From: Derxia lacustris | Lineage (GTDB): Bacteria > Pseudomonadota > Gammaproteobacteria > Burkholderiales > Burkholderiaceae_E | DNA length: 64,000 bases | Assembly: GCF_002105195.1 (NCBI RefSeq) | Contig: NZ_MUHU01000011.1 | Coordinates: 269,030 to 333,029 of the forward strand | Direction of reading: 5' to 3' | Shown here: positions 10,222 through 19,798 of the stretch, piece after piece | How the letters are laid out: every line of letters starts with the position of its first letter | How positions within the stretch are numbered: the stretch's first letter is position 1 | Made by a program: the position numbers and the translations under genes | The notes under the pieces: model-generated | Databases searched by the model: none | What the model was told of the DNA's origin: nothing | The model's input: only the letters and a program-made list of their open reading frames with translations

Positions 10222-11036
10222 TCGCGCTGGTCCGTCGCCTGCAACGCACGCGGCACTGGCGGCAGGCGGCCCGGCCCGCCCGTCGCCTGCTTCATGTGGG
10301 TCTGCTGTGCTCGGCGGTGCTGGCGCTGCCGGCGCTGGCGCAGACGGCCTCCAAGCCCGCTGCCGGCAAGGCGCGCGCGACGGCCACGCCCGCCGGCAGC
10401 GCGCCGGCGCCCTTTCGCGGCAATGCCGCAGCCGGCCGCAGCCTGGCCGAGTCGGAGCGCTGCATCGAATGCCACGGCCTCGAAGGCCAGGCCAGCGCCC
10501 AGGCCGATGCGATCGAGGGCAAGTTCCCGCGTCTCGCCGGCCAGTCGCCCGACTATCTGCTCAAGCAGCTGCGCGACCTGCGCAGCGGCGCGCGCAAGAA
10601 CGATTTCATGCAGGTGATGGCGCGCAGCATCGACGACGCCACCGCCGCCGACATCGTTGCCTATTTCTCGAGCCTGCCGCCGATGCGTGGCGAAGCCGGC
10701 AATGCCAGCCCGGCCGGCCGCGAGCTGTATGCGCGCGGCGATGCGGCACGCGGCATTCCGGCCTGCGCCAGCTGCCACGGCGCCAATGGCGAAGGCCAGC
10801 GGCTGGCCGACGGCATCGCGCCGCGCCTCGGCGGCCAGACCTGGCGCTATCTCGAACGCCAGCTGCTCGACTGGCGCGACGGCCATCGCGGCAACAGCGT
10901 CGGCGGCGTCATGACCGCTGCCGTGCGCGGCCTGAGCGATGCCGAGATCACCGCCATCGCGACCCATCTCTCCGGCCTCGGCACCGAGTCGTCCGCCGTC
11001 GCCGGCCAGCCATCGACCCTCTCCGCCCAGCCATGA
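10218..11036 (+). CDS. Diheme cytochrome c (c4-like)
   Basis: A 272-residue protein with a GTG start overlapping the peroxiredoxin stop by 4 bases, a long basic n-region and a hydrophobic signal ending near ALA-QTA. Two heme c motifs, CIECH (82-86) and CASCH (183-187), lie in two similar halves, as in cytochrome c4. Met residues after each motif (FMQVMARS, GGVMTAAV) could be axial ligands. It probably passes electrons between periplasmic enzymes of this operon and the respiratory chain. The exact start is uncertain because the signal n-region is unusually long. Confidence 0.88.
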   Translation: MIALVRRLQRTRHWRQAARPARRLLHVGLLCSAVLALPALAQTASKPAAGKARATATPAGSAPAPFRGNAAAGRSLAESERCIECHGLEGQASAQADAIEGKFPRLAGQSPDYLLKQLRDLRSGARKNDFMQVMARSIDDATAADIVAYFSSLPPMRGEAGNASPAGRELYARGDAARGIPACASCHGANGEGQRLADGIAPRLGGQTWRYLERQLLDWRDGHRGNSVGGVMTAAVRGLSDAEITAIATHLSGLGTESSAVAGQPSTLSAQP

Positions 11037-12003
11037 ACAAGCCGCTTGCACTTGCCCTCGCCGTCATCGGCTTTGCCGCCGCAGCCCAGGCCCAGATCGC
11101 TTCCGACAGCGCGCCCACCGTGACCCCGGCCATCGCCGGCGTGGTCGCGGCGGGCACCCGCATCGAACTCATCAAGGAAGGCTTCAACGGCACCGAAGGC
11201 CCGACCAGCCTGCCCGACGGCAGCCTGGTGTTCACCGAGACGCCGGCCGCGCGCATCACGCGCATCGCTACCGACGGCAGCACCTCGGCCTTCCTCGAAG
11301 ACAGCAACGGCGCCAACGGCCTGGCCTTCCGGCCCAACGGCGATCTGTATGCGGTGCAGGTGCTCAAGCCGCGCGTCGGCATCGTCTATCCGCCCGAGCA
11401 TCGCAAGACGCTCGCCGAGCAGTACGAGGGCAAGGGCTTCGGCCGGCCCAACGACATCGTCGTGGACCGCGCCGGCAACGTGTTCTTCACCGACTCCGGT
11501 CCCAATCTGCGCCCGGGCGAAGCCGCGCCGGCCGACATCAACAAGCCGGCGGTCTACCGCATCGGCACCGACGGCGCGATCAGGCGCATCGCCGCCGACA
11601 TCGAGCGGCCCAACGGCATCCAGCTGAGCCCGGACGAGAAGACGCTCTACGTCGCCAACACGCTCGGCGAATACGTCCTTGCCTTCGACATCAAGGCCGA
11701 CGGTGCGGTCGGACCGGCGCGCAACTTCGCCAAGCTCGACGGCTACAAGAAGAACGAGGCCGGCGTGGCCAGCAGCGGCGCCGACGGGCTGGCGGTCGAT
11801 GCCGAGGGCCGGCTGTTCGTCGCCACCAGCGTCGGCATCCAGGTGTTCTCGCCGGCCGGTGCCGCGCTCGGCACCATCGGCCTGCCCAAGGCGCCGCAGA
11901 ACCTCGCCTTCGCCGGCCCGGGCAAGAGCGCGCTCTACGCGGTGGGTCGCGGCGCGGCTTGGCGCATCGCCACGCTCACGCCGGGCTATGCCGGCCGCAA
12001 CAA

Positions 12004-12007
<4 letters not shown>
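11033..12007 (+). CDS. SMP-30/gluconolactonase-like beta-propeller protein, exported
   Basis: A 324-residue six-bladed propeller of the SMP-30/gluconolaconase/LRE family with a Sec signal peptide (MNKPLALALAVIGFAAAAQA). Family metal-site elements are visible: the Glu of FNGTEGP, the Asn of GRPNDIVVD, TDSGPNLR, ERPNGIQLS and the late SSGADGLAVD. Members hydrolyse sugar or aromatic lactones using a divalent metal. It overlaps the cytochrome gene by 4 bases (ATGA) and the next hydrolase gene likewise, so the three are translationally coupled. Lactone hydrolysis of a periplasmic oxidation product is the likely role (inference). Confidence 0.85.
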
Positions 12008-12936
<929 letters not shown>

Positions 12937-12995
12937 AGAGGCAGCCTGGCGGCATCTTCACCGCAGCACCATCCATCAACAGAGAAGGCAGGAAC

Positions 12996-13472
12996 ATGAT
13001 CGCCATCCGTCCCCTCGTCGCCGGCGCCCTCGCGCTCGGCATCGCCGCCGCCTCCTTCGGCGCCGCCGCCCAGCAGGCGCCGAAGCCCGAGCAGCTCATC
13101 AAGTGGCGCCAGTCGGCCTATCAGGTCATCGCCTGGAACTCGGGCCGCATCAAGGCGTCGGTCGAAGGCACGTACAACAAGGAAGAAGTGCTGAAGGCCG
13201 CGACCACGATCTCGGCCATCGCCAACAGCGGCCTCGGCGCGCTGTTCGCGCCCGGCACCGAAACCGGCAAGGGCTGGCACGACACCACGGCCAAGCCCGA
13301 AATCTGGGCCGCCGGCTCCAAGGTCGGCGAATACGCCGGCAATCTGGCCAAGGAATCGACCGAGCTGGTCAAGGTCGCCAACACCGGCGATCTGGCCGCG
13401 GTCAAGGAGCAGTACGGCAAGCTCACGCGCACCTGCAAGGCCTGCCACGACGATTACAAGGCCAAGGAATAA
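12996..13472 (+). CDS. Cytochrome c' (class II)
   Basis: A 158-residue four-helix cytochrome with a signal peptide ending near GAAA-QQA and the heme motif CKACH at 147-151 close to the C-terminus (TRTCKACHDDYKAKE). PEQLIKWRQSAYQVIAWN at the start of the mature protein is typical of the family, whose members bind NO or carry electrons. It is separated from the hydrolase gene by 59 bases. It is the third c-type cytochrome of the operon. Confidence 0.93.
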   Translation: MIAIRPLVAGALALGIAAASFGAAAQQAPKPEQLIKWRQSAYQVIAWNSGRIKASVEGTYNKEEVLKAATTISAIANSGLGALFAPGTETGKGWHDTTAKPEIWAAGSKVGEYAGNLAKESTELVKVANTGDLAAVKEQYGKLTRTCKACHDDYKAKE

Positions 13473-13496
13473 CGGCCGCGTCGCGCCGGAGACAAC

Positions 13497-14201
13497 ATGC
13501 AAATCAACAAGATCCGGGCGGCGCTTGCGCTTGGCGCCGCCGCCCTCGCCGCGCCCCTGGCGCTGGCCCAGAACGCCCCGCCCGCGGCCATCAGCCCCGC
13601 CGAAGCGGCCAAGCTGTTCAGCTTCTTCATCACCAGCGCCGGTCCCGGCAAGGGCGCCGACCTGGGCGGCCTCGCGGGTGCCGATGCGCATTGCCAGAAA
13701 CTCGCAAGCGCGGTCGGCGCCGGCGACAAGACCTGGCACGCCTACCTGAGCACGCAGGCGGCGGGCGGCCAGCCGGCCGTCGATGCGCGCGACCGCATCG
13801 GCAAGGGCCCCTGGTACAACACGCGCGGCGCCGTGGTGGCACGCGATGTGGCGCATCTGCACGGCGACACGCTCGATGCCGCGCGCCTGGGCAACAACAT
13901 CAGCTGGGCCACCGCCTTCACCGAGAAGAACGAGGCCGTCAAGCGCGCCGGCGATCAGCCGAACCAGCACGACATCCTCACCGGCTCCACGCCGGACGGC
14001 CGCGCCTATACCGACGCCGCCGACCACACCTGCAAGAACTACACGAGCAGCGGCGAAGGCTCGGCCCAGGTCGGTCACTTCGACCGCACGGGCGGCGGCA
14101 ACACCTCGTGGAACTCGACGCACGCGAGCCGCGGTTGCAGCCAGGAGAACCTGGTCTCGACCGGCGGTGCCGGCCTGTTCTACTGCTTTGCGGTGAACTG
14201 A
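13497..14201 (+). CDS. Exported endostatin/C-type-lectin-like protein (DUF1554-like)
   Basis: A 234-residue protein with a signal peptide ending near ALA-QNA. The body has the pattern of the DUF1554/endostatin-like fold known from Leptospira Len proteins: LFSFFITSAGPGKGADLGGLAGADAHC at the start, then TWHAYLS, GPWYNTRG, DILTGSTPDGR, CKNYTSS, then RGCSQENLVSTGGAGLFYCF at the end. Four Cys (after the signal) could form disulfides. This fold binds matrix components or polysaccharides in other systems. As last exported product of the cytochrome operon it may be a substrate- or surface-binding partner. The assignment is from pattern memory. Confidence 0.62.
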   Translation: MQINKIRAALALGAAALAAPLALAQNAPPAAISPAEAAKLFSFFITSAGPGKGADLGGLAGADAHCQKLASAVGAGDKTWHAYLSTQAAGGQPAVDARDRIGKGPWYNTRGAVVARDVAHLHGDTLDAARLGNNISWATAFTEKNEAVKRAGDQPNQHDILTGSTPDGRAYTDAADHTCKNYTSSGEGSAQVGHFDRTGGGNTSWNSTHASRGCSQENLVSTGGAGLFYCFAVN

Positions 14202-14220
14202 TCGCAGCGCCCGGCAGACG

Positions 14221-14952
14221 GTGAACACGCGGCTCTTTTTCGCTTCGTGGCTTGCCGGCCTGCCGGGCGTGCTGGCGCTGGCGCTGCTGGTGCTGCCGGC
14301 ACTCATCGCCGGCAAGCCGCCGGCCTTGCCGCCCTGGCTGGTGCTGGCGGGCGCGACGCTGCAATCCTCCGTCTTGCTCGCCGTGGCCGCTGCCGTCGGT
14401 GCGCGCTTCTCGGGCCGGCTCGGGCTTTCGGCGCCGCTGCTCGCAGCCCTGATCGAACGTCGCCCGCTCGGCGATGCGCTGCGGCCACAGCTGCTGCCGG
14501 CACTTGCCGGCGGCCTGGCCGGCGCCTTCCTGTTCTGGCTTTATCTGCGCTTCCTGCCGCCCGAGCTGGCGCGCTTGCAGGACGCGCTCCCGCTTCCGCT
14601 CGCCGCGCGTCTGCTCTACGGCGGCATCACCGAAGAACTGCTGCTGCGCTGGGGCCTGATGACGCTGCTCGCCTGGGCGCTGTGGCGCGGCTTGCAGCGC
14701 GGCGTCGGCCAGCCCGCGCCCGGCGTGATGTGGGCCGCCATCGTCATCGGCGCGCTGGTGTTCGGCCTCGGCCATCTGCCGGTGCTGGCGCGACTGGCCG
14801 GCCCGCTGGCGCTGCCGGCGATGCTGCATGTGCTGCTGTTCAACGCCGCATTCGGCGTGATTGCCGGCTGGCTGTACTGGCGCCACGGGCTGGAGGCGGC
14901 GGTGCTCGCGCATGCGCTCACGCATCTGTTGGCGGTGACCGTGCCGGCTTGA
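14221..14952 (+). CDS. CPBP-family intramembrane metalloprotease
   Basis: A 243-residue integral membrane protein with about seven hydrophobic segments. GGITEELLLRWG (near 137) is the paired-Glu motif 1 of CAAX-processing/bacteriocin-immunity (CPBP) proteases, FGLGHLP is motif 2 and the late AHALTHL is the third His motif. It starts with GTG 19 bases after the lectin-like gene and may belong to the same operon. The substrate is unknown. Confidence 0.82.
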   Translation: MNTRLFFASWLAGLPGVLALALLVLPALIAGKPPALPPWLVLAGATLQSSVLLAVAAAVGARFSGRLGLSAPLLAALIERRPLGDALRPQLLPALAGGLAGAFLFWLYLRFLPPELARLQDALPLPLAARLLYGGITEELLLRWGLMTLLAWALWRGLQRGVGQPAPGVMWAAIVIGALVFGLGHLPVLARLAGPLALPAMLHVLLFNAAFGVIAGWLYWRHGLEAAVLAHALTHLLAVTVPA

Positions 14953-15057
14953 GCCGGCGCTGCGGATATGCACATGCCGACGCCGTCGTTCGCGCGGCCG
15001 GTCGGCTGACCTAGCGTGGCGGCCCCGTCCTTGCCGCCACCGTTCATGGAGCCGCTC

Positions 15058-16314
15058 ATGTCCCTGCCCCGCCCCCGCCAGATCGCGCTTGCGCTGCTGG
15101 CCGCCTTTGCCGCGAGCGCGCCGGCCCATGCCACCAACGGCTATTTCGCGCACGGCTACGGCATCCAGTCCGAGGCCGTGGCCGGCGTCGGCATCGCGCT
15201 GCCACAGGACGCGCTCGCCGCCGCCGCCAATCCGGCCGGCACCGCGCTGGTCGGCAGCCGCGTCGATGCCGGCATCAACCTGTTTCTGCCCGACCGGGGC
15301 GCGCGCATCGCCGGCAATGCCTTTGGCCTCGACGGCGACAACGACGGCAACGGCCGCAAGCGCTTTCTGATCCCTGAATTCGGCTACACCCGCGCGCTGT
15401 CGCCCGACCTGAGCCTGGGGCTGGCGGTGTACGGCAACGGCGGCATGAACACCCAGTACAACCGCAATCCCTATGCCGCGCTCGGTGGCAGCGGGCGCGC
15501 CGGCGTGAACCTGGAGCAGCTGTTCATCTCGCCCTCGGTCGGGCTGCGCGTCGCGCCCGGGCAGGTGCTTGGCGTGGCGCTCAATCTCGCGCATCAGCGC
15601 TTCTCGGCGCAGGGGCTCGGGCCGTTCGCCAGCGCCTCGTCGGCGCCGGACAGCCTCACCGATCGCGGCACCGACACCTCGAACGGCGTCGGCGTGCGGC
15701 TCGGCTGGATCGGCGATGTCGCGCCCGGCCTGCGCCTCGGCGCGACCTGGGCGTCGAAGATCCAGGGCAGCTTCGACAAGTACAAGGGCCTGTTCGCCGA
15801 CGGCGGCAGCTTCGACATCCCGGCCAGCTACGGCCTGGGTCTGGCCTGGGTGCCGGCTGCCGGCTGGACCGTCGCGGCCGACTGGCAGGTCATCGAATAC
15901 GGCAGCGTGAGCGCGGTGGCCAATCCGCTGGCGCGCCTGGGCGAAGGCAAGCCGCTCGGCGCCAGCGATGGCCCGGGCTTCGGCTGGCGCGACGTGAAGG
16001 TGGTCAAGCTCGGCGTGGTGCGCGACCTGGGCAGCGCGCTCACGCTGCGCGCCGGCGTCAGCCATGCCACGCAGGCGGTGCCGCCGGGCCAGACCTTCTT
16101 CAACCTGCTCGCGCCCGGCGTGGTGCAGAACCATGCGACGGTCGGCTTTACCTGGCGGCCCGATGCGCATGCCGAATGGAGCGGCTTCTACGGCCACGCC
16201 TTCCGCAAGTCGGTCGCGGGCAGCGGCTCGATTCCGGCGGCCTTCGGCGGTGGCGAGGTGGATGCGCGACTGGCCGAGAACATCGCCGGCCTGGCCTGGG
16301 GCTGGAAGTTCTGA
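15058..16314 (+). CDS. FadL/OmpP1-family outer membrane channel
   Basis: A 418-residue beta-barrel of the FadL family with a signal peptide cut before TNGYFAHGYG; Asn-Gly after the cleavage site and the following GYGIQSEAVAGVGIALPQDALAAAANPAG form the N-terminal hatch of the family. The C-terminus ends in an aromatic strand (WGWKF). FadL proteins let hydrophobic compounds such as long-chain fatty acids or aromatics diffuse across the outer membrane. GGAG at 15048-15051 supports the ATG at 15058 over the one at 15046. Confidence 0.9.
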   Translation: MSLPRPRQIALALLAAFAASAPAHATNGYFAHGYGIQSEAVAGVGIALPQDALAAAANPAGTALVGSRVDAGINLFLPDRGARIAGNAFGLDGDNDGNGRKRFLIPEFGYTRALSPDLSLGLAVYGNGGMNTQYNRNPYAALGGSGRAGVNLEQLFISPSVGLRVAPGQVLGVALNLAHQRFSAQGLGPFASASSAPDSLTDRGTDTSNGVGVRLGWIGDVAPGLRLGATWASKIQGSFDKYKGLFADGGSFDIPASYGLGLAWVPAAGWTVAADWQVIEYGSVSAVANPLARLGEGKPLGASDGPGFGWRDVKVVKLGVVRDLGSALTLRAGVSHATQAVPPGQTFFNLLAPGVVQNHATVGFTWRPDAHAEWSGFYGHAFRKSVAGSGSIPAAFGGGEVDARLAENIAGLAWGWKF

Positions 16315-16356
16315 GCGCTGGGGCAAACTCGCGCATCCCTTTTCGGAGCGCAGGCG

Positions 16357-16788
16357 ATGACTGAATTCACCCCGGTGGCCGGGCTGATCGGCGGAGTGCT
16401 GATCGGCGCGGCGGCGGTATTGCTGCTGGCCGGCATCGGCCGGATTGCCGGCATCAGCGGCATCCTGTTCGGGCTGCTGACCCAGCTGCGCCAGCGCGAT
16501 GAGTGGGCGTGGCGCGCGATGTTCCTGCTCGGGCTGGTCGGCGGCGCCCGGCTGTGGTTTGCGCTGAGCGGCGCCACGCTCACCGCGCGCACGCAGTTTT
16601 CGCCGGCGCTGCTGATGGCGGGCGGGCTGCTGGTCGGGCTGGGCACCTCGATCGGCCACGGCTGCACCAGCGGTCATGGCGTCTGCGGTCTGGGGCGGCT
16701 GTCGCTGCGCTCGCTGGTGGCCACGCTGGTGTTTCTGGCCACGGCCATGGTCACGGTGCTGGTGGTGCGCCACGGGTGGCCGGCATGA
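16357..16788 (+). CDS. YeeE/YedE-family transporter, first half
   Basis: A 143-residue membrane protein with four hydrophobic segments and the sulfur-transport signature GTSIGHGCTSGHGVCGLGRLSLRS near residue 100. YeeE/YedE (TsuA-like) proteins move thiosulfate or other reduced sulfur species, using conserved Cys residues such as those seen here. It overlaps the second half by 4 bases, so the transporter is split into two chains. Confidence 0.88.
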   Translation: MTEFTPVAGLIGGVLIGAAAVLLLAGIGRIAGISGILFGLLTQLRQRDEWAWRAMFLLGLVGGARLWFALSGATLTARTQFSPALLMAGGLLVGLGTSIGHGCTSGHGVCGLGRLSLRSLVATLVFLATAMVTVLVVRHGWPA

Positions 16789-17198
16789 GCCGCCTGCTGG
16801 TCAGCCTCGTCGCGGGCGCGCTGTTCGGCCTGGGTCTGGGCGTTGCGCGCATGACCGATCCGCTCAAGGTGCTGGGCTTTCTCGACATTGCCGGCGCCTG
16901 GGATCCGAGCCTTGCCTTCGTGCTCGGCGGCGCGGTGGCGGTCACGGTGGTGGCGTTCCGCTTCGTGCTGCGGCGGGCGGCGCCGATCTGGGCCGAGCGC
17001 TTTCATCTGCCGACCGCAAGCGCCGTGGACCGGCGGCTGGTGCTGGGCGCGGCGCTGTTCGGCATCGGCTGGGGCCTGACCGGCTACTGCCCGGGCCCGG
17101 CGCTCGCCGGTCTGGCCGTGGGCAATGCCGAGCTGGTCTGGTTTCTGCCGGCGCTGCTCGCGGGCGGCCTGCTGGCGCGCCTTCTCCCGTCCCGCTGA
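16785..17198 (+). CDS. YeeE/YedE-family transporter, second half (DUF6691-like)
   Basis: A 137-residue membrane protein with GLGLGVARMTDPLKVLGFLD near the N-terminus and GIGWGLTGYCPGPAL with a conserved Cys near residue 105. It is the C-terminal partner of the preceding protein; together they make one sulfur-compound transporter. Translational coupling by ATGA overlap supports a heteromer. Confidence 0.87.
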   Translation: MSRLLVSLVAGALFGLGLGVARMTDPLKVLGFLDIAGAWDPSLAFVLGGAVAVTVVAFRFVLRRAAPIWAERFHLPTASAVDRRLVLGAALFGIGWGLTGYCPGPALAGLAVGNAELVWFLPALLAGGLLARLLPSR

Positions 17199-17208
17199 GC
17201 GCGCCGCC

Positions 17209-17757
17209 ATGGCCTCTCCCATCGTCGACGCCAACTACCGTTTCATCGCCGCCTACAACGAGGTGAACACGCGGGTCGGCCAGCGCCAGCAGGCGCTCGC
17301 CATGTACGTGAGCATCATCGTCGGGCTGATGGCGGCGCTGGTCGCGCTGCGGCCCTCGGGCACGGGCGCGACCGCGCCGGTGGAATGGCTGGTGCTGGCC
17401 TTTCCGATCGCCTCGGTCTGCTTCGCCTTCCTCAACTTCAAGGCCGAAAGCGCGATCACCAATCTGCGCACCTTCCTGTCCACGCTGGAACGGCTCGGCG
17501 ACGCCGACCGGCAGCTGCCGAGCTACAACACCGATCCGCGCTGGTCGCAGGGCGCCAACCGCGCGCGCCGCTTTCACGACTATGCGGCGGCGGTGCTGGT
17601 GGCCGGCGGCAATCTGCTCGGGCTGGGCGCGGCGCATGCGATCCATCCGCAGCGCTTCGCCGAGATGCCGGGCTTTACCGTGCTGGCGGCGCTGCTCGCG
17701 GCCGCGTCCTTCGTGGTGGTGTGGCTCACGCCGCGCTGGAGCTATTCGCCGGCGTGA
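17209..17757 (+). CDS. Four-helix membrane protein of unknown function
   Basis: The 182-residue protein has two pairs of hydrophobic segments (about 31-50 and 60-76; 124-142 and 155-175) around a soluble middle with [22 protein letters not shown]. The N-terminus [20 protein letters not shown] is polar and probably cytosolic. I do not recognise the family. It follows the YeeE pair by 10 bases and may be co-transcribed with it. Confidence 0.68.
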   Translation: MASPIVDANYRFIAAYNEVNTRVGQRQQALAMYVSIIVGLMAALVALRPSGTGATAPVEWLVLAFPIASVCFAFLNFKAESAITNLRTFLSTLERLGDADRQLPSYNTDPRWSQGANRARRFHDYAAAVLVAGGNLLGLGAAHAIHPQRFAEMPGFTVLAALLAAASFVVVWLTPRWSYSPA

Positions 17758-17804
17758 GGCGCGGCGCCGGCACAATCGGCCCACCTCCTCCGCCTGGATC
17801 GCCC

Positions 17805-18134
17805 ATGGAAGCGCTGCGCATCGCCGCCCTGTTCGCCGTCACCGCGCTGGCCGAGATCGTCGGCTGCTATCTGCCCTGGCTGGTGCTGCGTCAGGGCCGC
17901 AGCGCGCTGCTGTTGCTGCCGGCGGCGCTGGCGCTGATGTCGTTCGCATGGCTGCTCACGCTGCATCCCACGGCCGCCGGGCGCACCTATGCGGCCTATG
18001 GCGGCATGTACATCGCGGTTGCGCTGCTGTGGCTGCGCTTTGTCGATGGCCTGGCGCTGACGCGCTGGGATGCGGCCGGCGCGGCACTCGCGCTGGCCGG
18101 CATGACGGTCATCGCGCTCCAGCCCGCGAGCTGA
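17805..18134 (+). CDS. YnfA family (UPF0060) small membrane protein
   Basis: A 109-residue protein with four transmembrane segments and the UPF0060 pattern: [20 protein letters not shown] at the N-terminus, [14 protein letters not shown] in segment three and the [16 protein letters not shown] end. The fold resembles small multidrug resistance proteins; the function is not settled. It converges with ccmI, 12 bases away. Confidence 0.9.
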   Translation: MEALRIAALFAVTALAEIVGCYLPWLVLRQGRSALLLLPAALALMSFAWLLTLHPTAAGRTYAAYGGMYIAVALLWLRFVDGLALTRWDAAGAALALAGMTVIALQPAS

Positions 18135-18146
18135 AGCGCCGCGCAC

Positions 18147-18830
18147 TCAGTGCGCCGCCGCGCCCAGGCTGCGCGCGCGTTCGATGCCCTGCGAAATCGA
18201 TGCCGCCACGTCGGAATCGGGCGGCACCTGGGCCAGCACCTTCTCCCATTGCTCGACCGCGCCGGCGTAATCCTGGCGCTCGAAGCGCACGCTGCCGAGC
18301 AGCGCCAGCGCCTGCACATGGTCGGGTGCCAGCGCCAGCGCGCGCTCGATCAGGCGCTCGGGCTCGCCGTCGAGATGGGCGCCGTCCTTCATGCCGAGCG
18401 TCACCGCAAAGTCGAGCAGCAGATCGGCATCGTCAGGCGCCAGCGCGACCGCGCGCCGATAGGACTCGACCGCGTCGGCAAAGCTGCCCTGGCGTTCCTG
18501 CGCATGAGCCAGATCGCGCCAGGCGGCGGCATCGCCGGGCCGGGCGCGGGTCGCGGCCAGCAGCGCATCGACCGAGGCGACCTCGGCCGCCGTCAGCAGC
18601 GCCGGCGCGCCGACCTTGAGATACACGCCGGCGGCCAGCAGCGGCAGCGCCACCGCCAGCACGGCGGCCGTGCGGCGCGCCCGCGGCGGCGACGGCAGAT
18701 CGACCGGCGCCGTGCCGCCGCCCCAGGCCGGCGCAGCTGCGCCATTGGCCACCGGACCAAGCAGCGGCCACAGCACGAAACCCAGCGCCAGCAGGCCGAG
18801 CGCCAGCGCAAGCAACAGAAAACCGGTCAT
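18147..18830 (-). CDS. ccmI: Cytochrome c maturation protein CcmI
   Basis: A 227-residue protein with two membrane segments (about 1-20 and 58-75) and a periplasmic TPR domain (DAAAWRDLAHAQERQGSFADAVESYRRAVALAP and following). CcmI holds apocytochrome c for heme ligation together with CcmH and CcmF. It is shorter than the roughly 400-residue enterobacterial fusion. Its start overlaps the ccmH stop by 4 bases. It is the last gene of the long ccm operon. Confidence 0.9.
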   Translation of the reverse strand: MTGFLLLALALGLLALGFVLWPLLGPVANGAAAPAWGGGTAPVDLPSPPRARRTAAVLAVALPLLAAGVYLKVGAPALLTAAEVASVDALLAATRARPGDAAAWRDLAHAQERQGSFADAVESYRRAVALAPDDADLLLDFAVTLGMKDGAHLDGEPERLIERALALAPDHVQALALLGSVRFERQDYAGAVEQWEKVLAQVPPDSDVAASISQGIERARSLGAAAH

Positions 18831-19270
18831 GCCCTGCCCTCCTGCCAGTCGGTGACGGCTTCGTCGTCGTCATCGCTGCCTTCGCGCGCCTGCCGGCGCA
18901 GCTTGGCGGCGAGCAGCGCCAGCCCGGCCAGCAACAGCAGCGCCGGCCCGCCCCAGAGCAGCCAGGTCGCGGCCCGGACCGGCGGCCGGTAAAGCACGAA
19001 ATCGCCGTAGCGGCCGACCATGAACTCCTTCACCTCGGCCTCGGTCGCGCCACGCGCGAGCTGGCTGCGCACCTCGGCCTTGAGGTCGATGGCGAGCTGG
19101 GCATGCGATTCGGCGATGGTCTGGTTCTGGCACACGAGGCAGCGCAGCTCCTCGGTGAGGTGCTGCACGCGGGCGTCGAGCGCGGCGTCGGCCGGCTCGG
19201 CGGCGCCGACCTGCAAGCTCGCCACCAGCAGCGCCAGCGCCGCCAGCGCCGCAATCGGCCGCTCAGCCAC
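18827..19270 (-). CDS. ccmH: Cytochrome c maturation thiol oxidoreductase CcmH
   Basis: A 147-residue protein with signal sequence, the reactive motif LRCLVCQNQTI (Cys44, Cys47) and a C-terminal membrane helix (WLLWGGPALLLLAGLALLAA). It keeps apocytochrome thiols reduced for heme ligation. The GTG at 19270 overlaps the end of ccmG by 8 bases; GGAG upstream supports it. Confidence 0.93.
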   Translation of the reverse strand: MAERPIAALAALALLVASLQVGAAEPADAALDARVQHLTEELRCLVCQNQTIAESHAQLAIDLKAEVRSQLARGATEAEVKEFMVGRYGDFVLYRPPVRAATWLLWGGPALLLLAGLALLAAKLRRQAREGSDDDDEAVTDWQEGRA

Positions 19271-19790
19271 GCTCCAGCTCCTTGATGAGCGGCAGCAGCT
19301 TCTTGTCGATGGCCTCTTGCGTGACCGGGCCGGTGAACTTGAAACGCACCACGCCCTGCTTGTCGATGACGAAGGTTTCGGGCACGCCGACCACGCCGTA
19401 ATCCATGCCGGCGCGGCCCTTGGCGTCTTCGACCGACAGCAGATAGGGATCGCCATGCTCGGACAGCCACTTGCCGGCCTCGGCGCGGGTGTCCATGTAA
19501 TCGAGGCCGACCACGGTCACGACCTTGCGCTTGGCGAGATCCACCAGCAGCGGATGTTCCTTGCGGCAGGAGGTGCACCACGAGGCCCAGACATTCAGCA
19601 GCCAGACCTTGCCGCGCAATTCCTGCGGGCCGAAGGTCTGCTCGGGCTGGTCGAGCCGGGGCAGCGCAAAGGCCGGCGCGGGCTTGCCCACCAGCGGCGA
19701 GGGAATCTCGCTCGGGTCGCGGCGCAGGCCGGCGCCGAGCAGCGTGAGTAGGGCCACGAAGATGCCGAGCGGTAGGAGGAAGCGACGCAT
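19263..19790 (-). CDS. ccmG: Thiol:disulfide interchange protein CcmG/DsbE
   Basis: A 175-residue membrane-anchored thioredoxin-like protein with an N-terminal helix and the redox motif WCTSC (Cys72, Cys75) in NVWASWCTSCRKEHP. YGVVGVPETFVID carries the cis-Pro loop. It reduces apocytochrome c in the periplasm. It lies 8 bases after ccmF. Confidence 0.94.
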   Translation of the reverse strand: MRRFLLPLGIFVALLTLLGAGLRRDPSEIPSPLVGKPAPAFALPRLDQPEQTFGPQELRGKVWLLNVWASWCTSCRKEHPLLVDLAKRKVVTVVGLDYMDTRAEAGKWLSEHGDPYLLSVEDAKGRAGMDYGVVGVPETFVIDKQGVVRFKFTGPVTQEAIDKKLLPLIKELERG

Positions 19791-19798
19791 GGGAAGAC

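Noticed and set aside
13978..16773. Open frame of about 930 codons on the minus strand across the lectin-like, protease and FadL genes
   Set aside because: Basic, Gln/His/Ala-rich shadow spanning several well-supported plus-strand genes.
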